Shown one piece after another: positions 31,838 to 43,500 of a stretch of 64,000 nt of DNA (position 1 is the stretch's first letter; every line of letters starts with the position of its first letter). Where the stretch lies: positions 888,084,001 to 888,148,000 of the forward strand of contig CM057456.1 in NCBI GenBank assembly GCA_016271365.2, in the 5' to 3' direction. Source of the stretch: Neoceratodus forsteri. Taxonomy: Eukaryota; Chordata; Ceratodontiformes; Ceratodontidae. Made by a program: the position numbers and the translations under genes. A model generated the notes under the pieces. The model saw only the letters and a list, made by a program, of their open reading frames with translations. It was not told the DNA's origin and ran no database searches.

Positions 31838-32855
31838 TTAATAACTGGTTATGCCACCTTTAGCTGCAATGACTGCAACCAAACGCTTCCTATAATTCAA
31901 TATCAGTCTTTCACATTGCTGTGGAGGAATTTTAGCCCACTCTTCCTCGCAGAACTGCTTTAATTCAATAACATTGGTAGGTTTTTGAGCATGAACTGCT
32001 CGTTTCGGGTCCTGCCACAGCATCTCTATTGGGTTTAGGTCTGGACTTTGACTAGGCCACTCCAAAACTTTAATTTTACTTCTTTTCAACCATTCTGATG
32101 TGGACATGCTTTTGTGTTTTGGATCATTGTCTTGCTGCATGACCCAACTACGCTTCAGCTTCAGCTGACGGACGGATGACCAGACATTCTCCTTAAGAAT
32201 TTTCTGGTATAGAGCAGAATTCATGGTTCCTTCAATTATGGCAAGTCATCCAGGTCCTGAGGCAGCAAAGCATCCCACACCATCACACTACCACCACCAT
32301 GTTTGACTGTTGGTATGATGTTCTTACTGTAGAATGCTGTTTTTGCTTTATGCCACACATAATGGGATCCATGTCGTCCAAAAAGTTCCACTTTGGACTC
32401 ATCCGTCCATAGAACATTTTCCCAAAAGGCTTGTGGATCATCCAGGTGCTTCTTGGCAAATGAGAGATGAGCATTTATGTTCTTCTTGGATAGCAGTGGT
32501 TCCCGCCTTGCTACTCTCCCATGAAGCCCATTTTTGCCCTGTCTCTTTCTGATTGTGGAGTCATGAACACTGACCTTAGCTGAGGCAAGAAAATCCTGCA
32601 GTTCTTTGGATGTTGTTTTAGGATCCTTTGAGACATCCTGGATGATTTTACGCTGCGCCCTTGGAGTAATTTTGGCAGGCCGCCCACTCCTGGAAGATTC
32701 ACTACTGTTCCAAGTGTTCTCCATTGGGAGACTATGGCTCTCACTGTGGTTCGATGGCATCCCAGAGCCTTAGAAATAGCTTTGTAACCCTTTCCAGACT
32801 GATAGATAGCAACAACTTTTTTTCTCATCTTTTCAGGAACTTCCTTTGATCGTGG
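31838..32855 (-). pseudogene. Tc1-family transposase (DD34E), frameshifted
   Basis: Three minus-strand frames cover the whole protein. 32,511-32,888 (from MPRSKEVPEKM): first helix-turn-helix with YQSGKGYKAISKALGCHRTT. 32,236-32,760: GRPAKITPRAQRKIIQDV (second HTH), FWENVLWTDESKVELFG (first catalytic Asp) and HGGGSVMVW. 31,838-32,224: WVMQQDNDPKHKS (second Asp) and SPDLNPIEMLWQ (Glu, 34-residue spacing class), ending GGITSY-stop. Two frameshifts plus at least one in-frame TGA near 32,255 inactivate it. Residues of the triad are all preserved, implying recent loss. Confidence 0.9.
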
Positions 32856-32995
32856 CATAATGTGCCTGTTGAATCTTTGTGCTGCCAAAGGTCAAAATAA
32901 GTGAGGTTTATATTGAGCAGGGCTGGCTGTAATCAAGCCTGGTTGTGTTCAATCAGCTGACTCTAATTATCCCTTTAATTGGGTTGATTTAACTA

Positions 32996-33214
32996 GGGGG
33001 CAATTACTTTTTCACACAGTGCCAGTTGGTGTTGGTTAACTTTTTTCATTAAATAAATGAAATAAGTAAAAAAAAAAAAACAAGTGTTATTTGTTCACTC
33101 AGGTTCCCTTTATCTAATATTACATTTTGCCTAAAGACCTGAAAACATCCAGTGTGACAAATATGCAATAATAGAGAAAATCAGGAAGGGGGCAAATACT
33201 TTTTCATGCCACTG
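32996..33214 (-). repeat. Tc1 right inverted repeat with internal direct repeat
   Basis: Mirror of 31,616-31,831. Confidence 0.9.
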
Positions 33215-33349
33215 TATTTATAGGGCGCCTTATCTATAACCAAGATGCCTTACAATTTAAAACAGCAAAAACAATTTAAAGCAGAACAAACATCAATAAA
33301 ATTAGCATTAAAGTAACAGTGTACTAAAGGAAAAAAGAAAAACTCAATC

Positions 33350-33910
33350 GCTGAATGCCTGGTGCCTCAAATACGTTTTTAAAGATTGCTTAAATCTCTC
33401 CACAGTTGTGCACTCCCATAGCCAACGGGGTAGAGAATTCCAAAGGGTGGGTGCTGTATACATAAAAGCTCTCACCCCAGATGATTTTAAACACACCCTT
33501 GGAATCTCTTGCAACCCCTCGTCAGCCAAACGGAGTGATCATCCAGGGCAATAAAGAACCAGAAGCTCTTTCAGGAAATCTGGGCCCAGTCCATGTAGGG
33601 CTTTAAAAGTCAGCAATCCTACTTTAAAGGTGATCCGCCACTGTACTGGCAGCCAGTGCAGTTCATGCAGCACCGGCAAAATATGACATGATCAAACAGA
33701 TTCCGTCAAAATCCGGGCTGCTGCATTCTGCACTAGCTGCATGCAATGGATTTCTACCTCTGGAAGCCCTAGGTAAAGGGAGTTGTAATAATCTAAGCGT
33801 GAGGACACAAAGGCAAGTGCCAATGTAGAAAGGTCATCAGATGGAACCAGATGCCTAACCCTGGTGATATTCCTAAGATGATAACCTCAAGCATCACAGC
33901 AGGAAAAAAA
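33350..33910 (-). pseudogene. L2-type ORF2 C-terminal region
   Basis: Minus-strand reading gives ALAFVSSRLDYYNSLYLGLP, VQNAAARILTES, LHELHWLPVQWRITFK, LLTFKALHGLGPDFLKELL, ADEGLQEIPRVCLKSSGVRA and APTLWNSLP, then FKQSLKTYLRHQAFSD-stop (33,344). This is the standard tail of fish/amphibian L2-like ORF2. Frame changes near 33,530 and 33,680. Confidence 0.8.
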
Positions 33911-33915
33911 ATGGC

Positions 33916-34409
33916 ATCAGAACACTCAGTTCACCTCAGCAGCAGCCACAAGGCTCAGCCCCCCTCCCTTTTTTTTATTTATTCCCCGTGAACAACTGTG
34001 CTCCTGCTCAAATATATATGTACTTTACAGCTCAAAAAGATCCTTTTCTTTTGCTGGATCACATAACAAATCACAGCCCCCCCGCCCCATTCACTCACTC
34101 CTTCCGCATAGCAGACATCAACAAAACTACAGCTGCATTCTATTCACCTCCCTTCTTTAACCTGAACACCCATTCAAAGTTGTTACACTGTGCCAAAACA
34201 CATTACTTGCCAATCTCTCTGAAATCTATCTCTCTTGCTTTCTCACTTCTTCATAGACCAACCCCAACTGCCTCACGTGCTGTCTCACACTAACTCTGCC
34301 AACAGAAACATACCAAGACACAAAGCGAGACACTCAACACAGAATACAGCAATTTCTGCTTTGCCCTCTTTTTTCTAACCATCACATTTATACTCCAACT
34401 TGTATAATA
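33916..34409. other. Unassigned C/A-rich insertion in CR1
   Basis: About 490 bases with no LINE similarity. Composition (C/A-rich, Thr/Ser/Pro codons in all frames) resembles 26,150-26,900, which also lies next to foldback repeats. No gene seen. Confidence 0.4.
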
Positions 34410-34550
34410 GTAATAACTTTCAGTGAGTTAGAGTATACTCGGAATAACCGGCTTCTGTGGTGATTAAATGCCTTGGCTTTGCCTAGGTGTTTAATCATCC
34501 ACAGAAGCTGGATATTCCTTCGTATACTCCAACTCACTGAAAGTTATCAC
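34410..34550. repeat. Foldback hairpin H3 (141 bp)
   Basis: Left arm gtaataactttcagtgagtt, agagtatactcggaataacc and ggcttctgtgg pairs with right arm ccacagaagctggatattcc, ttcgtatactcc and aactcactgaaagttatcac. Arms of about 65 nt, loop near ttggctttgcctagg. It lies directly beside the point where CR1 coding resumes. Confidence 0.88.
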
Positions 34551-34689
34551 TTAAATAGTCTAGGTATCTGTACATTGGCAACTGCAATAAAATAAATCTT
34601 ACAGAATGCTTTAAACTAGGTATGGGGGAGGGTACTTAGTAAATAAAACTGCCAAACCTCTAACCAAACATAAACCAAAACAAAGTAAT

Positions 34690-37450
34690 GATATATGCTG
34701 CTTACTTTTAAATGCCAGAAGCCGAAATAATAAAATAGAAGAGCTGTAGGCAGATCTAAGTAGGGGATTACAGATGGTATTTATCACCAGAACCTGGTGG
34801 GCTGGTGATAATGCTTGGGGATGGCATATCTCAAGGTATGATCTGTATCATTTGGACAGGAAGGAGTAAATGGGGGAAGGGGTAGCTGTATATATATCAA
34901 ATACCCTGAAATCCATTAATGTTTCAAAGAAAATGAAAAAAATATGGGGACAGGACCTGAGACAATTTGGATTAGGACAGAAACAGGCACTAATGCACAT
35001 ATCATTATTGGGGTATGCTATAGGCCCCAAGCAATCTGTATTGAGACCTCTAGAGAAATAAACAATGAGATAAAAACAGCTTGTGAATCAGAGAAGATTC
35101 TGATAGTAGGAGACCTGAATTATGGGGATATAAACTGGAGGACTCTCGAAGCAGGCTCCCCTTTGAGTCTAGAATTCTTGGAACTATGTCTTGAAGTAGA
35201 CGTGGCCCAAAATGTTGAAATCCCCACAAGGGGAAATAATATATTAGGTCTAGTACTATCAACAAAAGAAATAAATATTATATCTTGTTCAACTACCCCC
35301 CGTAGAGAATAGTGACCACTGTGGGATATGTTTTACACTCATGCAATATATTCCCAACACTAAGGGATACAGAGAAATTTGTCAATTTTGCTCCACATGT
35401 ATTAATAAAATCAATGTTGAATTTCAACAAATAGACTGGGGTAGCAAATTAAAAAACAAATTTTTGGAGGATGTGTGGAATATATTTAAGCACAAATTGT
35501 TCACTTTATCTAACAAACACTTAATAAAGACAAAAATCTATAATGCAAGGGGTACATAACCTAAATGGGTAAACAAGTATATTCTAAAACTTTTGAAGAA
35601 AAAACAGCATCTGTTTAACTTATACAAAATTAATAATGGGGACCATCTAGTATGGAGGGAATATAAACCGGTGCAGGACAAATGTAAGAAACTGATAAGA
35701 AAGAGTAAGATAGAAATGGAGGTTAACCTGGCATCTACAGCTAGCAAAGATAATATACAACAGTTTTATAGTTATGTAAACTCCCTGAGGAAATCTAAAC
35801 ATAATTTTTGCTCTACAAAAAGGGGAAGTGAGATAGTGATGGACCCAATTGAGGCAGCAAACATATTTAATGACTATTTTGGTACAGTATTTTCTAGCAA
35901 ACAGCGAAGTAAAATAGATATTAGGCCAAATGATGAGAGACCCATAAACATCATTGCTGAGATAATATTGAAAAAGGTTCAGTCCTTCAAAAATACAAAT
36001 TCTGCAAGATCAGACAATATCTCAAATAGGATGCTTAAGCTTTTTCCCCTAACATAGTGGTACCTCTGGCCATGCTGTTTAATAAATCACTTGTAAGCGG
36101 AACTGTGCCTGGGGACTGGTTGGAGGTGAATGTGAATGTGAATACATAAAAAGGGGGATAGCGCAAACTGCACCAATTATAGGCCCATTAGTCTGACCTC
36201 GGTGCCAGGTAAACTTATGGAATCCATATTAAAAGATATCATGGATACCCACCTTGTGGAGACTGATCAGGAGGTCAGAGAACAGCACAGGGAGATCATG
36301 GGTAACTAATATGTTGTGCTTTTATGAAAACATTTTTGAAGCACTAGATAACAGGCAGGATGTGAGTTGCATTTATTTGGATTTGTCGAAGGCTTTTGAT
36401 AAGGTCTCCCACCAACAGGTCCTATGTTGTCTTGTTGATGCAGGTATAGACTACAGAGTAGTATGCTGGATCAGGGCTGGGTTGGCTGGGAGGACCCAGA
36501 GGGTGTGTATTAATGGATATTACTCGGACAGGGTGAGTGTCACTAGTGGGGTCCCACAGGGATCGGTTCTTGGCCCCGTTCTTTTCAGGGTCTTTATGTC
36601 TTCTATGGGCAAGGATGGATGTGGCAGGATTAGTAAGTATGCTGATGGCACTAAGCTGGCTAGAGCAGTAACAGACCCAGAAGGGGATAAAGGCCTACAG
36701 GCAGATCTGGATAGTATCTGTGACTGGATATCATCTAGGGGTATGGCATTTAATGTGGAAAAGTGTTGTGTAATTCATTTGGGGAATCAAAATGGTATGC
36801 AAAACTATTACATAAATGGTAAGGTGCTGCTCAAATCTACAGAATAGAAAGATCTGGGAATTCTGATAGACCACAAATTAACATATCACTCCCATGCTAA
36901 TAAACAGATTATAAAAGCCAAGCAAGTGTTATGAGACATTAAGAGAAACTTTAAGAGCCGAAACAAGGAGGTGGTCATGCCCTTATATAGGGCATAAGTT
37001 AGGAAAATTCTGGATTATGGGGCCCAAGTGTGGGGTCCCATATCTAAGGGAGCTGTGGAAAACATTGAAAGAGTTCAAAGGCAAGCCACTAAAATGATAT
37101 GTAATATGAAATATATGCCCTATGAAAGATGCCTGAAACAGTTAAAGCTTATGTCACTTGAAACAAGAAGAGTCAGTGGAGATCTGCTACTATGTTATGA
37201 TGTAATGGAAGATGATTATTAAACAAGTTAAACCTCCAATTTAAACATAACACTAAAGGAACAAGGGATCACCCACTTCAGCTTAGGAACATAAAATACA
37301 ACACAAATGGAAGGAAAGCCTTCTTTACACAGAGGGTGGTGGTCCCTTGGAATGGGCTACCATAGGTGCTCATTTGTTCTAAATCCAAGTATCACTTCAA
37401 AACCCAGTTGGATAACTATATAATGGAAAAGGGTAAAATCACCTATTAAA
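34690..37450 (+). pseudogene. CR1 ORF2 (EN and RT)
   Basis: EN: LLNARSRNNKIEEL, ITRTWW (usual T-E-T-W-W), GEGVAVYI, IIGVCYRP, KILIVGDLNYGDINW (G-D-F/L-N) and a missing clear S-D-H. Linker 35,340-36,057. RT: SARSDNIS, CTNYRPISLTSVPGKLMESI, the frame 36,254-36,847 with YLDLSKAFDKVSH, SVTSGVPQGSVLGPVLF and SKYADGTKLA (YADD changed to YADG) and WISSRGMAFNVEKC, then WGPISKGAVENIERVQRQATKM and FFTQRVVVPWNGLP. Several stops and frame changes. Diverged from the 18.1-kb CR1 family, so at least two CR1 lineages are present. Confidence 0.8.
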
Positions 37451-37572
37451 AGATATTGGAAGGGAGCGGTTATGGGCAATTTCTTGGCCTTCTTAGCTCC
37501 CATATACCTTTGCATGAACCTTTGGAGGGCATCTAAAGGTCTAAAAACAATTTCCTGTATCCTGTTTCCTAT

Positions 37573-38466
37573 TCTTATCACCTTTAAAAAAAGCATATGA
37601 TGCAGAAAAATATTGTAGCCTTACCAAACTGGAAATGAAATACAATGAACTAAGCTCTAAACAAGTGGAAGGAGCACTCTCTTACCAAAAAGCCAGATAC
37701 TACTCAACTGGAAATAAGTGTGGGGAAAGTATTAGACTATCACTTAAAAAAGGCAAAAGTTATGAGATACATAACAGAGATAAAGGGGTGGAAGGGAGAT
37801 TTGGTTACAAAACAAGCAGACATTAACAAAGAATTTGTTGAATATTATACCAGATTATACACTGTAGGAAAGGACAACCCTGACAGCCATAGGGAGGTGA
37901 GAGATCTTGGCATTTACTCCCAGATTCCTCAGCTTACAGTAGAAAATGATCAGAAACTTGATGGCTCAATTACTAAATAAGAAATACTGGAAGCCCTAGG
38001 CACATTCACTACAGGAAAAGCACCAGGGTCACATGGCCTGCTCACTGAACTATTTGAGAAGCTTGCAGCAAAACTAATAGGCTGCCTAGACAATGCCATA
38101 AAAGCAGCCTTTAAAAATGAAGGCCTATCCAAATCATTTAAACATGCCAGACTAACAATGATTCCCAAGCCCAATAAACCAAGAGCAAGTATCATCAAAT
38201 GGCCATTATCTCTGCTTCACCTAGAATTTAAAATCTGTGCTTAGTAATGGCTAATCAGCTGGAAAAAGTGCTGCCAAATCTAATTTCCATCGACCAGGCA
38301 GTATTTGTGAGAAACAGAGGGCACATATGAACATAAGAACCTTGTTTCAGGCCATGGCAAGAGCAAATGTGGGTTCCTCTAATTGTCCAGTGGTGGTCTC
38401 ACTCAATGCGAAAAAGGCCTTTGATCAGACCTCTTGTGCACCATGGACACCATGGAGTTCAGTCAG
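37573..38466 (+). pseudogene. Old L1 ORF2, linker and N-terminal RT
   Basis: LTKLEMKYNELSSKQVEGAL, YQKARYYSTGNK, DINKEFVEYYTRLYT, EILEALGTFTTGKAPG, LTMIPKPNKPR and LSLHLE-FKIC follow the usual L1 order (linker; P-G-x-D-G-x; I-P-K-P; L-L-N). One in-frame stop after SITK (37,978) and frame changes after 38,230. SLNAKKAFDQ at about 38,400 is the first catalytic Asp block. Confidence 0.75.
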
Positions 38467-38482
38467 AAATACCTAGGCCTGG
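38467..38482. repeat. L1 16-bp target-site duplication, left
   Basis: AAATACCTAGGCCTGG, identical to 45,047-45,062 and to a third copy at 45,074-45,089. Confidence 0.95.
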
Positions 38483-38645
38483 GGGTCACATGATGGCAGC
38501 TTGAGGAGCAGCAGCAACCTTCCATAGCTTTGTGCCCCTGCTATACACTTTAGCCTTTTCATACTGAATTTACAGCAAATAGTGAGTAACAAAACCCCTC
38601 ATCTGAATCGGGGAGACCTCTAGAACCTGGTAATATCGGAATCCC

Positions 38646-39503
38646 ATGGATGTCTACATGAAGAAGGCACCACCACAGCATTCTCCTCTGCCAAATCCGG
38701 AGAAGGACAAGGCCACAAAATGCCCTAAACACCAACCTCCTGGCTCAAGTAACTCTCCTACCTCATTGGCCACTCTCTCGGAAGAGAGATTCTTAGAGAT
38801 CATGCAGCCATTACAAGAGAAAATCATGGATATCTCAGAGGATCTACAGCAAATTAAATGCTCAGTTCAATCTCTAACTATCCAGGTAGAAGATACAGAA
38901 ACTAAATTGATCTCCCTAGAGAAAAAACAGGATAAAAGTGAGCTAGCAGTGATGCAGTTTGGCCAGAGACTCAAGAAACTTGAAGAGAAAATAGAAGACT
39001 TGGAAGGGAGGAGCAGGAGAAACAACCTTCTTATTATCGGAGTGCCCAAAAAGGAAGAGGGAACCTGTCCTATAATTTTTCTTCAAAAGCTATGTGAGAA
39101 CATTGCAGGTCCTTCTCCAAATGGAACCACCTATATAACTGAACATGCTCATCGGGCCCTCCATCCTACCCCACCACCTAACTCTCCTCCTCCTCAACCT
39201 CTCATCTTCAAATTATTAAACTTCTTGGATAAACAGCACATACTGGCCAAAGTCCAGGAGCTGCAAGATGTTCTGTGGGAGGGGCGTAGAATCAGGATCA
39301 CCCAGGATCTTCCACAGTCGGTAAGGGTGAAAAGGCAAGAAATTCACCTGACTGTTTCAAAGCTTATTGCCGCCGGCACACCATTCCGGATGAAATACCC
39401 AGTGGTGCTTCAAGTTAAATCTGGTGATCAGTGGGAATCTTTTGAAACCCACGAACAGGCAATACAGGAACTCAGAGGTCTCTTTCCAGATCTGTTTAAA
39501 TGA
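38646..39503 (+). CDS. L1 ORF1 protein (RNA-binding chaperone type)
   Basis: An uninterrupted 285-codon frame. Residues 1-38 are Lys/Pro-rich and unstructured. Residues about 40-125 form heptad-rich coiled coil (FLEIMQPLQEKIMDISEDLQ; LISLEKKQDKSELAVMQ; LKKLEEKIEDLEGRSRR). Residues about 125-215 resemble the RRM with the RRNNLLIIGVPKKEEG start typical of L1 ORF1. Residues about 225-285 are the C-terminal domain (RIRITQDLPQSVRVKRQEI, FRMKYPVVLQVK) ending GLFPDLFK. Vertebrate L1 ORF1 is usually 300-370 aa, so this is slightly short but complete. No zinc knuckle, unlike the Tx1 ORF1 at 8.9 kb. Expected role: trimeric RNA-binding partner of ORF2. First ATG chosen; the next Met is 4 codons on. Confidence 0.9.
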   Translation: MDVYMKKAPPQHSPLPNPEKDKATKCPKHQPPGSSNSPTSLATLSEERFLEIMQPLQEKIMDISEDLQQIKCSVQSLTIQVEDTETKLISLEKKQDKSELAVMQFGQRLKKLEEKIEDLEGRSRRNNLLIIGVPKKEEGTCPIIFLQKLCENIAGPSPNGTTYITEHAHRALHPTPPPNSPPPQPLIFKLLNFLDKQHILAKVQELQDVLWEGRRIRITQDLPQSVRVKRQEIHLTVSKLIAAGTPFRMKYPVVLQVKSGDQWESFETHEQAIQELRGLFPDLFK

Positions 39504-40558
39504 AGAAACCCTTGAGGGTATGTGGAAATTTCTGTTTAATATTCTCAATGGATCAGCCAGTTGCCTTGAGACTGCAGCCTATCCTCTTTAAAGATGGATC
39601 CCCGAGGTTAATGACAGCTGCATGGAACCTTGGTTTGGTGAATCACAAGCTACACTATGTGCTAATATTCAGGACTTTACTGTGAGAACATTCACTATAT
39701 TTTGCCCCTTCTATGGTTGGAATCTATGGTAGTGTCAGCATTTAACTTTGTCCTGCAATTTGGGGTATATCTCCCATTTATTTTCCAGCGTTACTCAGGT
39801 CCTTACATTAGTTCAATGGTTTGAAGCTGAATTTGATCTACTGTTGGTTTGAGACTGAGTAAAATGTGCTGTTCTGCAAGAAATTCAGGCCCGAGACTGC
39901 AAGTAGTGCTATTTTTAATTTTTACCATTTATGGGCTGTGGACAGATATGCTACCTGATCATAGTGGTGAACTACGGTCTTTGAAACAACTGAATATTTC
40001 TGGACTAATTTTCTTTAGTCTGCCTAAAGATTCCAAAATAGGATCCGGGACAGCTACTATTTATTTTTCTTCCTTTTTCTTTTTTTGCACAGTGAAGCAG
40101 CCAAGATGGTAGACTAAACCACTTTATGTGTTGTTTATCATTTAATCCTTTAGACTTCATTGGACTTAAGGTTTTAGTCACTTAAAGTTAGACTGATTAC
40201 AGAATTTGATCACTATTTGTATAGCAGGAGAAGGGCGGGAGATGGGGGGTTGTTCTGGTGCGATTCAAACCTGCGCAACATCACTCACCAGGACAATTTA
40301 AGTGGTATGGTTTATTTGAACTGGGGTTAGGATTGTTGTATATGTTTAGAAAATTTGTTTTTATTAGTTTAAGGGAGGGTTACAGGGTGTAAGAGTTCTC
40401 TCTTAAAAATTGTAGGGCTGGTGGGAATGGGAAATCAAGTGCGTCAGCTCAACATATCACCGAAGAATTTATTTTGGCTACTGAAAAGGTATACGTCAAA
40501 TGCTTTATTGCCTATGATAGATCAGGTCAATCTGCTATTACCTCTCCAAATATTTATT
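39504..40558. other. L1 inter-ORF region
   Basis: About 1.05 kb between ORF1 stop and the ORF2 start region, T-rich, no coding similarity. Much longer than the 63-bp spacer of human L1. The minus-strand L1 at 63 kb has a shorter spacer of about 550 bp. Confidence 0.6.
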
Positions 40559-43500
40559 ATGAGTGGTCCTTATAATGTTATCAGCTGGAACATTAAAGGT
40601 GTCCAAGACAGGTGCAAAATGCAAGTTATTCTTCGTCATCTCCTTCATTTAAAAGCGGGGATTGCATGTCTTCAAGAGATGCATCTCTGATGTGAAGATG
40701 TAACTCTGTTGTCCAAGAACTGGGTGGGTCAGGTATACAGCTCAGGGAAACTTCAAATAGTGGGGAAGTTGCAATACTAATAGGGAGAAACATCCCTTTT
40801 AAACTGGAGAGGGAGGTCTGGGACCCTAATGGCAGACACATCATTCTGCATGGCTTTCTGGAAACACAAAAAATCATACTAGGGAGTATATATGGTCCAA
40901 ACTGTGAATCCCCACACTTCTTCACACAGCTGTTGAGTCTAGTGGTTGCTAATATGCCCATTTTGACTATATTAGGGGGTGACTAGAACACTTTTCCATA
41001 TTCACATCTAGATAGATCTGACTCCCGGAAACAAGGCTTAACTCCCACACAGAGTGTCTTACTTGATCTTATGAAGAGTGCTGATCTCATAGATGTGTGG
41101 AGAATACTAAATCCAGAGGAGCTCCAATATACTTTTTTCTCACCCCAACATAAATCCTTCTCTCGGATTGACTTTCTCCTACTGAGCTCCTTCTCTCTCA
41201 CGGGGGTAATAAATGTACATATACATAAGAGGGTCATATCTGACCACTCACCTATCTCCATTACATACCTCCTTGTGCCTGGAATTAAAACAGACACCCT
41301 CTGGCAGCTAAATAATCAGCTGCTCCAAAGACCTGATTCCCTACAACACATCAGAGAGTTTCTTTCCAACTTCTTAGTTGATAATAGAGACTCAGTGACC
41401 AAAATAAACATCATTTGGGCAGCCTTAAAATGCTCCCTTCGAGAACAGTGTCTCTGGATTTCTGCCATTAGGTATTGGCAATTTAGATGTCAACAGAATA
41501 ATTTGCTTAGGGCCATCCACCAACTGGAACATTCACTTAATCACCATTCCCCTGAAGCAGATTGGGTTAAACTACATGGTTTACAAGCTCAATATTCTGC
41601 CCTTATGTCCAGAAAGCAGAACTCTTATTAAAGCATACCAAAATTAGATACCTTGACACAGGGGAGAAGGCAAGTAAGTTGCTGGCAATCCGGCTCAGAC
41701 AAGCTGAACCCTCTTGTTTTATTCCAAGTATTAAATCAGATCAAGATAACCAAATAGTTACTTCCCCCAGGGATATTGCTGAAGTGCTAAGATCCTACTA
41801 TCAGAGACTTTACTCTGAAAACCAAGAGGAGAGACCAATTACGTTGGCCATTACTGGATATCTCACTTCTATTGATCTCCCTAAATTACCCTCTCACCAG
41901 GCCGCTCCACTTGGTAATCGGATCAGTGATCAGAAAGTTAAAATGGCAATTGAACAACTTTCATTAGACAAATCCACTGGGCCTGATGGCCTTTCCAACA
42001 ACCTGTACAAAAACCTGCCTTCCAGAACTTGTCCCTTTCCTCACAGAGGTATATAACTTCTGGTACTCCAAGGGCCTCTCCGAATCAAATTTCCTTAATG
42101 CATTAATCACTCTTATTTCCAAGCAAGGTAAGGATCCCCTTTATCCTGAAAGCTATAGATCTCTATCATTGATCAACACTGATGTAAAGAGTTTGGCCAA
42201 AATTCTGGCTAATAGGTTAGGACTTGCACTACCTCACCTCATTGGTAGAGAGCAAATTGGTTTTATGGCAGGAAGATCATCAGTGGATCACATGCGTAAA
42301 CTAATGCATATGCTGTCAGCAATCAGGAACTCGGATCTGCCTACAATTCTTGTGTCCCTGAATGCTGAGAAGCATTTGACAGGGTCTCTTGGGACTTTCT
42401 TTGTGCAACTCTGGCCCACTTTGGTATACCTTCTGGATTCCTTAGACGGGTCAGATTATTATACCCTTCCCCTTCCACTCAAATTTGGTTCAATGGTATA
42501 CTGTCTGACCCCTTTTGCTTCAAAAAGGGACCAGACAAGGTTGCCCTTGTCCCCACTACTTTTCAACCTTTACTTAGAGCCCCGATCCAAAATCTGGTAT
42601 CCTCTCTGAGGCTCCAAGAAGTTAGAATAGGAGGTCTACATTATACCCTCTCTTCATGTACAGGTACTCCCTGGAGGAGAGGAGGGAGAGAGGGAATATG
42701 ATAGAGACATACAAGTATCTTACAGGGAGGAACAGGGTGCAGGAATACACTATTTTTAAGTGAAAAAGATGTTCCAGGACTAGAGGGCATGGGATGAAGT
42801 TGGAGGGAGGACAATTCAGAGGAAACATGAGGAACAATTTCTTCACAGAACGGGTGGTGGACAAGTGGAACACCCTGCCAGAGGAAGTGGTGGGGGCTGA
42901 AACAATCACGGGATTTAAGAATGCATGGGATAGACATAAAGGAATTCTGGAGGTCAGGGTTAAGGGGCAACAGACTTCTAGGAAAACATAAACTGAACTT
43001 ACAAGCTCAAATGGGCAGACTGGGTGGGCCATAGGCCCTTATCTGCTGACACTGTCTATGTATCTATGTATCTTCGTATGCAGATGATCTCCTTTTACAC
43101 CTCGAGGAACCTCAAAGAGGTATCCCTTCCCTTTTAGAAGAGATTGACCTGTTTTTCTGGGGGTTTCGCATTATAAGCTCAATCTCTCTAAAATCAAAGT
43201 TTTCCCCTTGAATAATAGAACTTCTAGGTCAGTGTTGCTCCACACTAAACCTTTGTGGGGATCCACTTCCCTTACCTTTCTGGGAATCAGGATCACCAGA
43301 TACATCTCCACTGTGCTTCAGCTTAATCTCTCAGATTTATTAAATACACTTAAGGCTGATCTCGATAGATGGAATGGTCTTCCTCTCTCACTGTGGGGAA
43401 GAATAAATACCCTTAAAATGAATGTATTACCCTGCGTGCTGTACCCTCTGAGAATGCTGGGATTTTTCTTTCCCAAAAAATGGTTCACTAAGTTTCAAGC

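Larger units (their letters stand above)
31615..33215 (-). mobile_element. Tc1/mariner transposon, 1.6 kb, IR/DR type
   Basis: Long inverted repeats 31,616-31,831 and 32,996-33,214. Outer ends read CAGTGGCGTGAAAAAGTATT and, inverted, CAGTGGCATGAAAAAGTATT. Within each arm a second related direct repeat lies at the inner end (CACTGTGTGAAAAAGTAATT at 31,806 and its mirror at 33,002-33,021), so this is the IR/DR layout. TA flanks both sides (with an extra T on the left). The transposase is on the minus strand. Inserted in an L2 3' UTR. Confidence 0.92.
31590..33915 (-). mobile_element. L2-type LINE fragment, split by Tc1
   Basis: A 5'-truncated LINE on the minus strand. The post-RT coding end lies at 33,350-33,910; the 3' UTR (AAGGCGCCCTATAAATA) is cut by the Tc1 transposon and continues to an (ATT)n tail at 31,590-31,613. 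The same 3' end (aaggcgcc next to a triplet repeat) is seen at 47,546-47,600. Confidence 0.75.
30556..37560 (+). mobile_element. CR1 LINE with esterase ORF1, split by nested elements
   Basis: ORF1 (30,560-31,444) and ORF2 (34,690-37,450) of one CR1-type element lie on the same strand. Between them sit an L2-type fragment with a Tc1 transposon inside it, unassigned sequence, and hairpin H3 (together about 31,565-34,550). The 3' end near 37,560 is placed where old L1 coding resumes. Confidence 0.7.
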
